DNA of 64,000 bases, taken from Xanthostigma xanthostigma. Its lineage: Eukaryota > Arthropoda > Insecta > Raphidioptera > Raphidiidae. Shown one piece after another: positions 10,785 through 21,207 of this stretch; the first letter of the stretch is position 1; every line of letters begins with the position of its first letter. The notes beneath the pieces are model-generated. The model searched no databases, was not told where the DNA came from, and was given only the letters and a program-made list of their open reading frames with translations. The position numbers and the translations under genes were made by a program. The stretch covers positions 80,636,948 to 80,700,947 of the forward strand of contig OY754464.1 of assembly GCA_963575645.1 (NCBI GenBank), written 5' to 3'.

Positions 10785-11346
10785 TCTATACTAATATATA
10801 AAGCTGAAGAGTTTGTTTGTTTGAACGCGCTAATCTCAAGAACTACTGGTTCAAATTGAAAAATTTTTTTTTGTTGGATAGCCCATTTATCGAGGAAGGC
10901 TATAGGCTATATAATATTACACTACGACCATTAGGAGCGGAATTTTAATGAAAAATGTTGCAAAATGTACTATCTCAAAAATAATGTGAAATGCACTAAC
11001 TAGATAGACTCACATTAACGTTGTGAGAACACAACCTCAGGTGGCTAAATCGGTAGAGCATGCGACTGTCAATATCAGGGTCGTGGGTTCGAACCCCACG
11101 TTGGGCGAATATATTTTTTTTCTACATTGCTTTCTTGTAAGGCTTACATTTTAATTTATTTTAATTTTATTTAATTAATTTAAAAAAAATTATAAGTAAT
11201 TAAAAAAAGTTTAAATACTGCTTTTTATCGACAAAAACTTTTGAACGGTAACTCCGATCATCATGTAATTTGGACACAACATTCATCTCGGTAAACTAAG
11301 ATGATTGTGTGTACTCATGTTCCTCCCTTCCCCATTCGTTCTTTTT
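10785..11346 (+). mobile_element. Non-autonomous Helitron (family F), copy 1, 3' truncated
   Basis: It begins TCTATACTAATATATAAAGC and continues GCTGAAGAGTTTGTTTGTTT, the 5' end shared by five copies here. The intact 3' end seen in the copies at 17030 and 48814 is GACCGCTAG followed by T. This copy loses homology after CCATTCGTTCTTTTT. A TC start and a CTAG end with insertion between A and T in the intact copies are the classic Helitron signature. A tRNA-Lys-like block lies in the middle. Confidence 0.8.
11035..11107 (+). tRNA. tRNA-Lys-like pseudogene inside Helitron copy 1
   Basis: CGGTAGAGCATGCGACTGTC followed by TCAGGGTCGTGGGTTCGAAC and CCCACGTTGGGCG aligns along its length with arthropod tRNA-Lys(CTT), as I know that family. 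Box A (GGCTAAATCGG) and box B (GGTTCGAACCC) are recognisable. The anticodon position reads GTC rather than CTT. The anticodon stem has two mismatches and the 5' acceptor strand is degraded. It is a captured tRNA relic and is not expected to be a working tRNA. Confidence 0.75.
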
Positions 11347-11422
11347 CTAATAATGCGTTTAAAGTTTGGTTCTCGACATTATATCCAGTGCCCTATCGTA
11401 ATGTATAATTTGTATAAAAATA

Positions 11423-12257
11423 CTAGTGGTCCGTCGCGGTTTCACCCGGGCGCGATAGATTTAATTCTGCAAAATGTATTTCGTTTGCGGCTCGGCGTCT
11501 GAACTAATAGCTTTGAGCAAATTTTATCAGATGATGCTATTTCGTACTAATACAATTTTTTTGGTTTGCTTCTGAACTAATAGCTTTGAGTAAACTCTAT
11601 ATCAGATTCCGCTACATGTTACTAAAACAGTTTTTTTTCACAAAAATCCCGTTATTTTGTATGAAATATTTAATAAAAACTATCCTATAGTGCAGTGCTC
11701 CGCAACCTTTTCTCACCTACGACACACCAAAATTCTTGCTAGATTTCCGCGGCACACCAAAAGCTAAAATATAATTGATACACAAATACACGACTGAGGC
11801 GACAACCGACTCAGATCGACCGAGGCGACACGACGGCAAACGTGCGTTCTACACACTGTTTTTTGTTCATATTAAAATAACAATTGAAAAAATTAGTAAC
11901 AATGTACCAACAAATAAAAATTTTCAAACAATGAAAAAATAGTGCTAATTTATTTCAGTTACATTTTAATGATACCAGAATTTTTTGAGCGATATCTAAG
12001 AAATTAAAAATTAATTGTCCAAATTTTGCAAAATGTAATTGTAAATTATCAAATACATTGAATTTCACCGCGGCACACCTGTATCCGGCTCACGGCACAC
12101 CAGTGTGCCACGGCACACCGGTTGCGGAGCACTGCTATAGTGTATAAGTTGAACCAAGCAAGACACATTTACAACATTTCGTTAAAATCGGTTCAGTGAT
12201 TTTGTAGATTAGCGCGGAAGAACATCGTAACGCTAGATTATTATATTTAGGTATAGA
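11423..12257 (-). mobile_element. Second Helitron, split by a hAT element
   Basis: On the minus strand the 5' end TCTATACCTAAATATAATA (12257 backwards) follows an A. The 3' end GACGGACCACTAG (to 11423) is followed by T. Without the 442-bp hAT insertion the element is about 385 bp. 12165-12240 holds CGTTAAAATCGGTTCAGTGA. 11498-11635 is an imperfect two-copy tandem block around CTGAACTAATAGCTTTGAG. No coding content. Confidence 0.65.
11693..12134. mobile_element. hAT miniature element with perfect 8-bp duplication
   Basis: The terminal inverted repeats CAGTGCTCCGCAACC / GGTTGCGGAGCACTG are perfect over 15 bp. The flanks are CTATAGTG at 11685-11692 and 12135-12142. Size is 442 bp. The CAG start and 8-bp duplication identify the hAT superfamily. 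The interior has no frame and is rich in GGCACACC phrases near the right end. Confidence 0.93.
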
Positions 12258-12289
12258 TTATAATTAATTGATATTCTAAATTAAAAACC

Positions 12290-12655
12290 GAGCGGTGTGG
12301 CGTAGTGATGAGAGCACTAGACTCACATTAGGGAGGAACTGGGTTCGAATCCCGGCGGGAGCAGATGTGGCTGGGAATTTTTTCTACAGTATCTCGCCGA
12401 GAAACGGTAATTACTGTTCCGGCCATCTTGTTGAGGTTTTGCATGATTTCCCTCAACAATTCCAGATAAATATCGGGATTGTTCCTTATTCAAGGCCATG
12501 GCCAATTACCTGCCAAACTCCCATGCTTAAAATTTGCCTACCTTATCCTAATGTTCTAAAAATCCTTCCTTCGCCTATTGGTATTAATTAAGTGGAAGTT
12601 TAAAAATGTAGAAAATAACGGGAACTGTGATAGATGGAAAGTAGTAATGGAGCGA
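12290..12655 (+). mobile_element. tRNA-derived SINE, copy 1
   Basis: The head carries box A-like GTAGTGATGAGAGCACTAG and box B GGTTCGAATCCC. The body contains CTTGTTGAGGTTTTGC and TTCAAGGCCATGGCCAATTA. The tail passes through GTGGAAGTTTAAAAATGTAG and ends before a short (TTTA)n at 12667. A fuller copy is on the other strand at 46917-47340, and a fragment is at 23425-23535. Frames over it are shadows. The family name is not known to me. Confidence 0.8.
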
Positions 12656-13499
12656 ATGGCGTCTGTTATTTATTTATTTATTTATACCCTACAAACAGGC
12701 CAAGGCCTAATTATATGTAGGTAACCATATATAAATTATAAAACAAAAAAAAATCATGATATAAAGTCGAGAAACGGACGTTAAACGCATTATTATTATT
12801 TTCTAAATTAAAAAAGCAGTCGTAAGCTTTAAAAAAAATATGAAACAAAGCCGCGTTTGTTTAATTTGGCCTCGTTGACGTACGCATACCACTGATAGTA
12901 AATATTCATCAATACAATATTTAAACACAACAAAGCAATACATTTACTGTATTGTGTGGAAGTAATGCTTCCATCATATTCAATTAGCTATCCTTTGAGC
13001 GAATGAATCGCAATTAACGCTTTCAGTTCAGATTCTATCAATATTATGAACGTTTATATTTCTTTTGTTCACTAAATTCCGTATATTTATTCATAAATGT
13101 TCATTAAATTATTAATGACTTTGCAATCAATACATGCGTTCAAATAGTCTTTAAGTTCCGCGCCTCCGTCTCAGGGTTTCAAAACAAATATCAGTACAAA
13201 ATTTTATTTTTATTGAAGTGAAACATTTTAAGCAGGTTTGAATATAAATTCGACTCAACGGACAGTCGAGGGGAAAAAGTGGGAGAAACGAAGTGGGGGG
13301 TTGGCTTGGAACGAGCGTTTTTCCTTCTCCGACTTCAACCGACAGTTGGAGAATAGTTTGTACTCTCTCTGTCAAAGCATCATACGTACTCCACACGCAT
13401 GCGCCGTGCATACTGTGTGCACTTTCTGTAACCACGCTAACAAACTGTACATAACCTGAAAAATACGTAAAAATAGCTGATTTTCACTTTATAATAATA
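12656..13499. other. Unassigned region
   Basis: It holds a short (TTTA)n at 12667-12688. 13240-13440 is of mixed composition with overlapping short frames on both strands, and no domain was seen in any of them. Confidence 0.35.
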
Positions 13500-14395
13500 C
13501 AGTGTAACCTCTTTATAACGAATCTCAAAGGACCGAGCATTTTTTTTTCGTTATATGGAGAGAAGAAATAATCCATTAATCGTTTTTTACTTTAATATGT
13601 ATTTACTCATAATATATAAAATTTGCAACTGACCAACAAACATTCATACTATCAAAAATTACAGCTACAGCTACATAATTATGAAAGATAATCCCAACAA
13701 ACAAAAGAGCGAATTTCTTAGAATCTTCGGTACGCACGATGCCGACAACAAAGCAACAAAATAACTAACAAGTACTGTTTATTGCTTAACGATGACATAT
13801 TGTCGTCGTTATTTAGACTAGGTGTGTCGTTATTTAGAGTGTATCATTGGTATGAGCAACTAGGTAAACCAACTAGATACAAGTAATTTCGACGTTTTAA
13901 GGAGTTTGTCGTTATATCGAGTGACGCTAAACGAAGTTTACACTGTTTTAGACTTTTTCAAGTAGGTAGGTACTGCAAAATAATATATTCCTTGAAAAAA
14001 AAATAACCAAATTTCACCTAATTAATTTATTCCAAACACTAGTCTGTTAACTTTGCCTGTCGTTTTTTGTTATGCCAATATTTGTTTTGTATTTTATGCA
14101 TGCTTTGGGATGTGGTGGAATCATCTTCATTAAACAGTAGGAATTTTTCAATAAGTTTGGGGGCATCAAGTGCTTGTTGAATAGTTGGTGATGGTTCAGA
14201 ATCGTCCTCTTTACGTCTGTAAATATTTTCTGACGCCTAAATATGAACATATTTCTTCGTAATGGAGAATGGCTGTTGCGCTATGAAGAGGTTATTGATG
14301 TATGGGTTTTAATGTAAACCAACCAAATTGTAAAACTGTCTACGTTATAGGGAGTTTTTCGTTATAACGAAGGACGTTGTAAAGAGGTTACACTG
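13500..14395 (-). mobile_element. Composite pogo/Tigger-like element
   Basis: The terminal repeats CAGTGTAACCTCTTTATAACG (13500) and, in reverse, CAGTGTAACCTCTTTACAACG (14395) are flanked by TA. Such CAGTGTAA(A/C)CTC-type ends and TA duplications are typical of pogo-group elements. The interior at 13690-13945 matches the other pogo-like element at 43090-43487 and ends in that element's own terminus (AAGTTTACACTG). 14000-14250 matches 35705-35946. Thus part of one pogo-like family lies inside another. Confidence 0.8.
14047..14250 (-). pseudogene. Pogo-type transposase 3' remnant
   Basis: Homologous to 35719-35946. The longest open frame (67 codons) is not the original one. In the other copy a different frame gives the more protein-like segment. 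The element is inverted relative to that copy. No catalytic residues remain. Confidence 0.4.
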
Positions 14396-14841
14396 TATAT
14401 CTGACAATTATCATATTCTATGTGAACAGGTGATTAAATAAAAAAACTACCTAAAAAAAACTCAAGATTTTTTTTTTTTTTTTATTTTAAAAAACAAAAT
14501 AAGCGAATCAGCAACTAAGGCCATTATCGCAAAAACAAATACATAATATGGTAAGTAATAAGTATAAATATTAAATAAGTAACATATTCAGATTTCAGGT
14601 AAGTACAATTTATATGTAGGTATGTATATTAATTTATTATTATCTATTTTCAATTTTCCATTAAATTTCTTTATATTTGTTTATTTCTTTTAGGTATTTA
14701 AATAGAGCTGTAATGTTATGTTCTTCAAACTCAAGATTTAAAAGATTCTTAATCCAGCATGCAAAATGATCTTTAAAATGAAGCTATTTATACGTGTGAA
14801 TGTCTAAAAAATAAAGACATTATTATTATTGTTATTATTAG

Positions 14842-14887
<46 letters not shown>

Positions 14888-15369
14888 CAATTGGATTGTT
14901 AACGAAAACTATCCCTGCTTTGTGTCGCTTTGCTGTCTCTGTTCAACTTATTGAAATAAATGGTAAAGGTGCTTTACTGTTGGCTTAGTAAGGTAGCAAT
15001 TTTTTTTATTTTACTTTACGAACTAGGGCGAAAAAGGGTCCTTTTACGACCGCCATATAGGCATATAAAGCAGCTATTTTAAAGCGGGTACTGCAAACAA
15101 ACGTAAATTTTATCGTATTAGTATAGTGTGATGTCACTAAACATGTTTTTTTTGTATTGGAAGTTTGTTTGTAACAACTGTAGTTGGGGTTAGTTTTGTT
15201 TATTTTCGAACTTTTTTTATTAATCAAAAACACACTGCACGTGTAAAAGCATTTGCAAATTAGCAGGATTAATTACGTAATGTTTTATGGTTACTGGGGA
15301 GGTTTCCTTAGGCGATTAATATATGAAACTCGGATCGAGCAGGGGTTGGGAACGTACTAGGGATTTTAC
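14396..15369. other. AT-rich region with a long (ATT)n
   Basis: (ATT)n runs from about 14815 to 14886, preceded by AAAATAAAGACATTATTATT as at 8605, so this may be a LINE-type tail. A short frame at 15006-15233 has no domain. Nothing else was recognised. Confidence 0.4.
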
Positions 15370-15511
15370 AAAAATATTTGAACATTTGAAAATCAAAATA
15401 AAGCTGGCCAAGTCCAGGGTTGCCAACTCCTAAAAATCTTTCCCCCCAACCACAAGTCGAAATATCCCTAAAAATCCCCTAAAACAAATAATTGTGTTAC
15501 TTTAAAAAAAA

Positions 15512-16114
15512 AATTGGTTGTCTGTAAAGTCGGTTTACGGACGATAGTTTTACGTGATAACGTATTCCGTAATACATAACCTAAATTCTACATACCTATA
15601 ATAATTATAATAATTCGAATCTATGATATTGCATCTTTCGCTTCTAATTTAGGTTAATTTTATTTATTAAATTACTCACCACCTATAAAAATAATTTTTT
15701 TTATTAACTTTCTTTCTTCCGTATTTATTTAAGTCTCAAAGATTAACGGTCATAATATTTAGAAAACAATTGTTTTATTGTTTAAGTATATAAAATTCCA
15801 AAACCTACTTACAATATTTAAGTATTTTCATACGTCAAAAAACTGATTTTTATAATGATAAAATTTGTAAGAAAACGATTTTTTCGAGAGATGAGACCTA
15901 GCTAAAACGATTTTTTGCCCCCCAAAATCCCTTTTCAGTAAATTTCATCCAAATCGTTAGGGCCGTTTTCGAGAAAAGCACGCACAGGGTCAGGCGGAAC
16001 GTTACGCGTTACGAACGTTACGTTAGGAACGTTACACTTTTTCGTGCATGCAGCCGGTGTTTTATCAATTTATAAGATTGGTGATTCATCAATTTATAAG
16101 ACGTTATCACGTCA
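15512..16114 (-). mobile_element. Helentron-like element, copy 2 (long form)
   Basis: Same ends as copy 1, with the long central segment. That segment includes GATATTGCATCTTTCGCTTC, TTTTCGAGAGATGAGACCTA and TTCATCCAAATCGTTAGGGC, followed by the GCGGAACGTTACGCGTTACG cluster. The subterminal TCACGT / ACGTGA pair and the terminal hairpin are intact. Confidence 0.75.
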
Positions 16115-16147
16115 AAAATTATTTCTAATAATTTATATTAATATTTA

Positions 16148-16352
16148 AGGGGACCGAGCGCGCTCTCGGTTTCTTATATAGCAGAAGAGTCATGAATACC
16201 GTCGTCAAAGCGGCAAATTTTGTTGAAGATAAGTTAACAATAAAAAATGATTGTTTTACAGTTACAATAATCGAAATTCATTGTTAACTCATCTTCAACA
16301 AAGTTTGTCGTTTTGACAGCTGTATTCTGCTATTAAAGGAGACCGAGCGCCA
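16148..16352. mobile_element. Small fold-back
   Basis: GAAGATAAGTTAACAATAAA on the left pairs with CATTGTTAACTCATCTTCAA on the right. The outer flanks GGGACCGAGCGC and GGAGACCGAGCGC are direct copies of each other, possibly a duplicated target or a second repeat unit. Confidence 0.6.
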
Positions 16353-16500
16353 CATGATGTTACTATAATACTATATTATTAAGACTTAGGTTACTACTTA
16401 GTAAACAGATATTTTAGAATGAGTCGGTTTTGTAATTTACCTAATGTCTGGTAGAAAAAGTTTTTTGTTTAGGGGGAAAACCCCCAAGTTGGAAACCCTG

Positions 16501-16720
16501 GCCAACTGCAAGTCGGACTCGCGCACCGAGGGTTCCGTACAAGTTTGTAGATATGTAAATAGTTCGTCCATCACGAGAATCGAGTCTAGAAGATTTTTCC
16601 CGCTTAAAAGTTGGAAAACTGTTGACCCCACACATCGACAAACGTTGCGGACAGTTTGCCAACTAAGCGTGTAATTGCAAAGAGTTCAGATTGACTACTG
16701 AACTGTATTGTTACTCGGGA
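16501..16720 (+). repeat. Dispersed repeat family G, copy 1
   Basis: It contains ACTCGCGCACCGAGGGTTCC and ATGTAAATAGTTCGTCC. The second copy is at 22983-23230. The phrase GGCCAAGTGCGAGTCGGACT and its variants are common in insect genomes, especially Lepidoptera as I recall, but I cannot name the superfamily. Confidence 0.7.
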
Positions 16721-17029
16721 CTATATCTGATAGCATAGATGTCGTACCGTGCTCTATGCGAGAGTTCTCATATTGTGCTGTCACATTATGAGGATCTTGA
16801 AAATTCGACAATAGATCTATAATGCAGCATTATTTTTTTTAATAATCTCTAGAAATATTCTTGAAGGGTTATATTGAACTAACAAATATAATTGAAAAAA
16901 AAAATTCCACACTCGAGATCGATGTTTCTTTTGCGTGTTTCTCTTCAATTAAATCCAGTATCTACCACATATTCGTCGTCAGAAAATACACCCTTGGTCA
17001 AAACTAACGCACCACTGTTATATGTTATA
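16721..17029. other. Unassigned spacer
   Basis: No feature recognised. Confidence 0.35.
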
Positions 17030-17638
17030 CTAGCGGTCACGCCCGGTTTCACCCGAGTGTAAAAGAACGAATGGGGAAGGGAGGAACATGAGTACACATA
17101 TTCATCTTAGTTTACCGAGATGAATGTTGTGTCCAAATTTCATGATGATCGGAGTTACCGTTCAAAAGTTTTTGTCGATAAAAATCAGTATTTATACTTT
17201 TTTTAACTAATAATTTTTTTTTAATTAATTAAATGAAATTAAAATAAATTTAAATGTAAGCCTTAGAAGAAAGCAATGTAGAAAAAAAATAAAAATATAT
17301 TCGCCCAACGTGGGGCTCGAACCCACGACCCTGAAATTGACAGTCGCATGCTCTACTGATTGAGCCAACCGGGAGTCGTGTACTGACAACGCTAATATGA
17401 GTGTATTTAGTTAGTGTACTTCACCTGAATAGAAGCTTATTTTTGAGATACATTTTTCATTAATGCTCCGCTCCTAATAGTCGTAGCGTGATATTATATA
17501 TATAGTCTATACTCTATAGCCTTCCTCGATAAATGGGCTAACCAACAAAAATTTTTTTTTCAATTTGAACCAATAGTTTCTGAGATTAGCGCGTTCAAAC
17601 AAACAAACAAACTCTTCAGCTTTATATATTAGTATAGA
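17030..17638 (-). mobile_element. Helitron family F, copy 2 (complete, 609 bp)
   Basis: On the minus strand it starts A|TCTATACTAATATATAAAGC and ends GGGCGTGACCGCTAG|T, so both boundaries and the A/T insertion site fit Helitrons exactly. The 3' section reads TACACTCGGGTGAAACCGGG. The tRNA-Lys-like block is in the middle. No protein frame remains, so the Rep/helicase must be supplied in trans. Confidence 0.88.
17302..17374 (-). tRNA. tRNA-Lys-like pseudogene inside Helitron copy 2
   Basis: The best preserved of the three. On the minus strand CCCGGTTGGCTCAATCAGTA, GAGCATGCGACTGTCAATTT and GGGTTCGAGCCCCACG can be followed end to end against tRNA-Lys(CTT). The T arm and the 3' acceptor strand are intact. 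The anticodon triplet is GTC and the anticodon stem is disrupted. Confidence 0.78.
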
Positions 17639-19052
17639 TTTTTAATGCTGAAGAAATAATCTGGAAAGTGGAACTGAAGACATGTTTTACAGATGAAAAC
17701 AGCTGTCAGTCGTTTTCATATAATTTCATAATTACTCTCTTCGCCTGTAAATTTCGCTGCACACGAGGCTGGTTTTGCCGCTAGATTTGGTTGCTAGCTT
17801 TCAAGCGTGCTGCGGTGCTGGATTTCGTGACGGCTTTTTGAAGATGAGTTCGGTGCGTCTGAATTTTCGTTGCGATCATTCACTTCTACATCATTTAATG
17901 AGTTGATATGTTGTTTTTGTGATATTTTATAACACTTATGTCATAGGTTATTTTTGAGGTTAGTTAACTTGCAACAAAAGAAAGCCATACTATTTTTACT
18001 ACTAAGTACCCACTTTTGAGAAAATACATAATATAAATCATATCATCAAGCAAATTTACATATCTTTCTAGGAAATACCTCTGCACCACAGCTCTACACC
18101 CATAAATACAACATCTAATGCCAGCTGTCACAGAGGCGTGACGTCACAAGCGTTTTCGCGATTACTTCAAAATAGAAACATTGAAATGCGATAATTTGCG
18201 TTAAAATTTAATTTATTGCTGAAAAAATGTTTCTTTTTTCGGAAATAGTAGTCTTTTACTAACATATTATAGAACGGATTTTCAAAATCTGTCGTCATGC
18301 CTATTCTACAATATCGCCGTTTCTCTGCACCGACGTTCTTTCTTTGGCCGCGCTATAAATGTGAACGGTTACGCTGTCACAGTATAATTTTGTCAGAAGT
18401 TTTTGATGTGGAACTGAATTCGATTGATACAACCCTTGACAGTTTAAAAACGCGCATTTTGAAATGATGCAAGTGAACACGAAATTCAAATTACAAACCA
18501 AGCATATATAAAATTGTTTGTTAATGTGATAGCTGCACATTGCAAAAATTAATTAAAACGAAATTATGTTCAACAGTAGGTATAAAATTTAACCAATAAT
18601 TTGCATGTTGATTATTTTCTATTTTTAACCTTGTTGTAGAGTGCACATTTTTTCGATTTTTTTCACAACACAAAAAAAATACTCTTTGCCGATATTGTAT
18701 ACAAATCCTTGTTCAAATCAATATACATTTTTTTAAGTTAATGAAATTACAGCTTATTGGTATATTATGTATAAAAATTGAGCGTTTGATTATAGGATTT
18801 ACATGTTCATTCTCTCCATTTTATTCACTTTGAATTCAAATTACATCAAATGGCTCAGTTATTTTTTACGTTAAATAATAGTTGTGTTTAGTAGCGTTTA
18901 AAAAGTGTACTAGACCATAGAGATAGCGTACGCGAGTGAGCAGTAAAAGTGTCTGCAATTAAGAGAGAGAACAATTCCTTATCTCTATGGTAACCTAATG
19001 ATATAAAACAATGCTGATTTGTATGGCACGTCGTTTTACTATGTAATAGTAC
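17639..19052. other. Mostly unassigned, with scraps of families C and H
   Basis: 17757-17830 (GCTGCACACGAGGCTGGTTT) is a family C end. 18900-18990 (GCAATTAAGAGAGAGAACAA) matches the inverted-repeat element at 55445-55720. The remainder, including a 79-codon frame at 18301-18540, shows no recognisable content. Confidence 0.4.
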
Positions 19053-19475
19053 CTATAATATTTTTCCAAAAATTATAAAAATAGTTTTTAATTTTAATTT
19101 CCGAAAAAAAATTTGAGTGAATTTTTTATGTAGTGACAATAAAAATACAATATTATTATGTCATGACATAAAATTAAATGCTTATACATAGGAAGAGATA
19201 GGAAAAACGACGAATTATAATTATGTCATGACATAATAATATAGTATTTTTATTTTTCCAAGAAAAGAATCCTAAATAATTATAATTATGTCATGACATA
19301 ATTATAATTCATCGTCTTTCCTATCTCTTCCTATGTATAAGCATTTAATTTTATGTCATGACATAATAATATTGTATTTTTATTGTCACCACATAAAAAA
19401 TTCACCAAATTTTTTTTCTGAAATAAAATTGTTAAATATTTTTATAATTTTTGGAAAAATATTTTACTATACTTG
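19053..19475. mobile_element. Large palindromic element built on TTATGTCATGACATAA, copy 1
   Basis: The arms (about 19055-19260 and 19280-19475) are reverse complements, from the outer TTTTTCCAAAAATTATAAAA inward. The perfect 16-base palindrome TTATGTCATGACATAA occurs four times, at 19157, 19221, 19286 and 19351, two per arm. A second, partly rearranged copy is at 42083-42375. No coding content. Confidence 0.85.
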
Positions 19476-20474
19476 AGTAAACAAATTTATGGTTTTCGTT
19501 TATAAAATATTCCGAAAAAGACTTTTTTATTTATTGCGCCGACAAAAATTGGATTTGTTATTAACATAAAACGAAAAAGAAAAAAAATCCCCTCGGATTT
19601 TTGGCAATTACTCAAAAACTATAAGCGATAGCGGAAATTGAAAAAAAAAGATTCTTAAAGAAGAGAAAATTTCCAATAATAATGTCCCACTCCCGGATCT
19701 CTATCTCTAATTTTTATAGTTTTAATTTAACAAATAAATAAAATTGTCGACCAATTTTTTTCAGACTATATACCTATTGACAAATATAAAATTATAAATC
19801 TATATTACAAATGATGACGTTTCGATCTGGATTTAGATCTTCTTCAGAAATAATATAAAAAATTAACTAGTATAATCTACTTATTTTATAATAGAATGCA
19901 GAAGTTAATTAATTATCGAAAGTTATGAAAAATTAACAACAACCAATTTTTTTTTGTCAATATTATTTTTATAGTAGGTATTAAATAACAATTTAAAAAT
20001 TTGAATAAATTATGGTGTCATCTTAACACTTAAAAGAATAAATTTTCATTGAAAAATTTTTTTAAAAATTATTTTTAAAAAAGTGTGACTATATTGTTAA
20101 CTAAATATTTTTTTTAGAAAAACCGTCTCCATAAGAAGAAATAACTTTACTCGCAATCTTAAATCATTGTCAATCTAGATTTTCTGACATTATGATATTG
20201 ATACTCCAAAAGTATTCGATATTTTCGTTCAAGCTCGTATAGGTATCAAATATAACGAGATTAACGAGAAAACACGTCTTGCCTATCACATTAATTCAAT
20301 ATTCCGCGGAAAACGAACCTCCACCATGGAACAATGGGATTAGATGATATAGTAACCATTATATTTACCGCATAATTCGATTCATCAACCAATGTTTGGT
20401 ATTTGAATTAAAGCAATTATTAAAAAGAAAATGTTTATCTACAACTAGCCTTTGTATTAAAGAGTATTTTTTAC
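19476..20474. other. AT-rich region with a retroelement-like hairpin motif
   Basis: 19730-19860 is the reverse of 24050-24180 and carries, on the minus strand, CTGAAGAAGATCTAAATCC followed by AGATCGAAACG. No frame was recognised in the remainder. Confidence 0.4.
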
Positions 20475-20790
20475 AGGAACCCAGGGCCGTGTGAAGAAAA
20501 AAAAAGACGAGAGGTGGAACGTAGTTATTTTCGCTAATTATTATACATTTTTTTACTAATTTGTATATAATTATTCGAAAATTTATACTAAAATATGATT
20601 ATTAAACAAAAATATCGTGTGATTTGCAGCTCTAAAAAAAAATAAAAATAACATTTGTTGCGCATCTGCCGGGAATCGGACCCGGGCCACCCGCTCGGCA
20701 GATGAGTAACCATTGACATTGTTTAGATATCGCTATTTATATAGGTCCCACGACACCTCTCGTCTTTTTACACGCTTTACATTAGTTTCA
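20475..20790. mobile_element. Inverted-repeat element containing a tRNA-Gly-like remnant
   Basis: GAAAAAAAAAGACGAGAGGT near 20500 pairs with ACCTCTCGTCTTTTTACAC near 20757-20772. Between the ends lies a GC-rich block at 20658-20703. Confidence 0.5.
20658..20703 (-). tRNA. tRNA-Gly-like 3' half (remnant)
   Basis: On the minus strand GCGGGTGGCCCGGGTCCGAT then TCCCGGCAGATGCG resembles the anticodon-side, T arm and acceptor of tRNA-Gly, with a box B-like GGTCCGATTCC. The 5' half is missing. The block is bounded by a perfect CATCTGCCG / CGGCAGATG pair. It is not a working tRNA. Confidence 0.4.
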
Positions 20791-20889
20791 CTTGTAAGTT
20801 TGTATGTATGTATGTTTGTTTGTAAACTCGTTTGGACTACAGCAAGTGGTTTATTACTGTAGTGTAATATGCCAGCACTCTAACTATAG

Positions 20890-20972
20890 TGGGTAGCCGT
20901 GCAGTCTGCACGGGTCTTCGCTGACGTCAACTTTCGGAATCACGGGTCGTGGGTTCTAATCCCGTCCACGCC
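20890..20972 (+). tRNA. Class II tRNA-like block in family I, copy A (5' degraded)
   Basis: The 3' half is clear: CTTCGCTGACGTCAACTTTC, then GGTCGTGGGTTCTAATCCCG and TCCACGCC. Box B is GGTTCTAATCC. The 5' half has been replaced by GTAGCCGTGCAGTCTGCACG. The copy at 38733-38817 shows the original head. Confidence 0.5.
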
Positions 20973-21207
20973 AAAAAAAAATTTTTTTTTTTCGGCAAAT
21001 TTTTGACAATAAATCGAACTAAAAAGTGGAAAAAAAATATAGTTTTAAAAAAACTAAAAAACACGCTTTATATCGAACTAAAAAGTAAAAAGTATTTTTT
21101 TTTAAAATAAGCTTAAAACAATAATGAATAAAAAATACTAGTATTATTGTGAAAAAAGCGTGGGGCGCTCGATGTACGAAAATGTGGAACAAAGCGCCCC
21201 ACGATTT

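Larger units (their letters stand above)
15415..16500. mobile_element. hAT-like element holding two younger insertions
   Basis: The ends CAGGGTTGCCAACTCC and, in reverse, CAGGGTTTCCAACTTG match over 16 bp with few differences. The flanking bases GCCAAGTC and GCCAACTG agree at six of eight positions, as an ageing 8-bp duplication would. The element sits inside family G, whose sequence resumes at 16501. It contains a Helentron-like copy (15512-16114) and a fold-back (16148-16352). Confidence 0.65.

Noticed and set aside
12295-12591. 98-codon frame and its antisense partner
   Set aside because: Both lie over the tRNA-derived SINE. The same happens at 47124-47345.
17302-17374. Functional tRNA gene
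   Set aside because: Anticodon stem is broken, the anticodon differs from the parent tRNA and it lies inside a mobile element.
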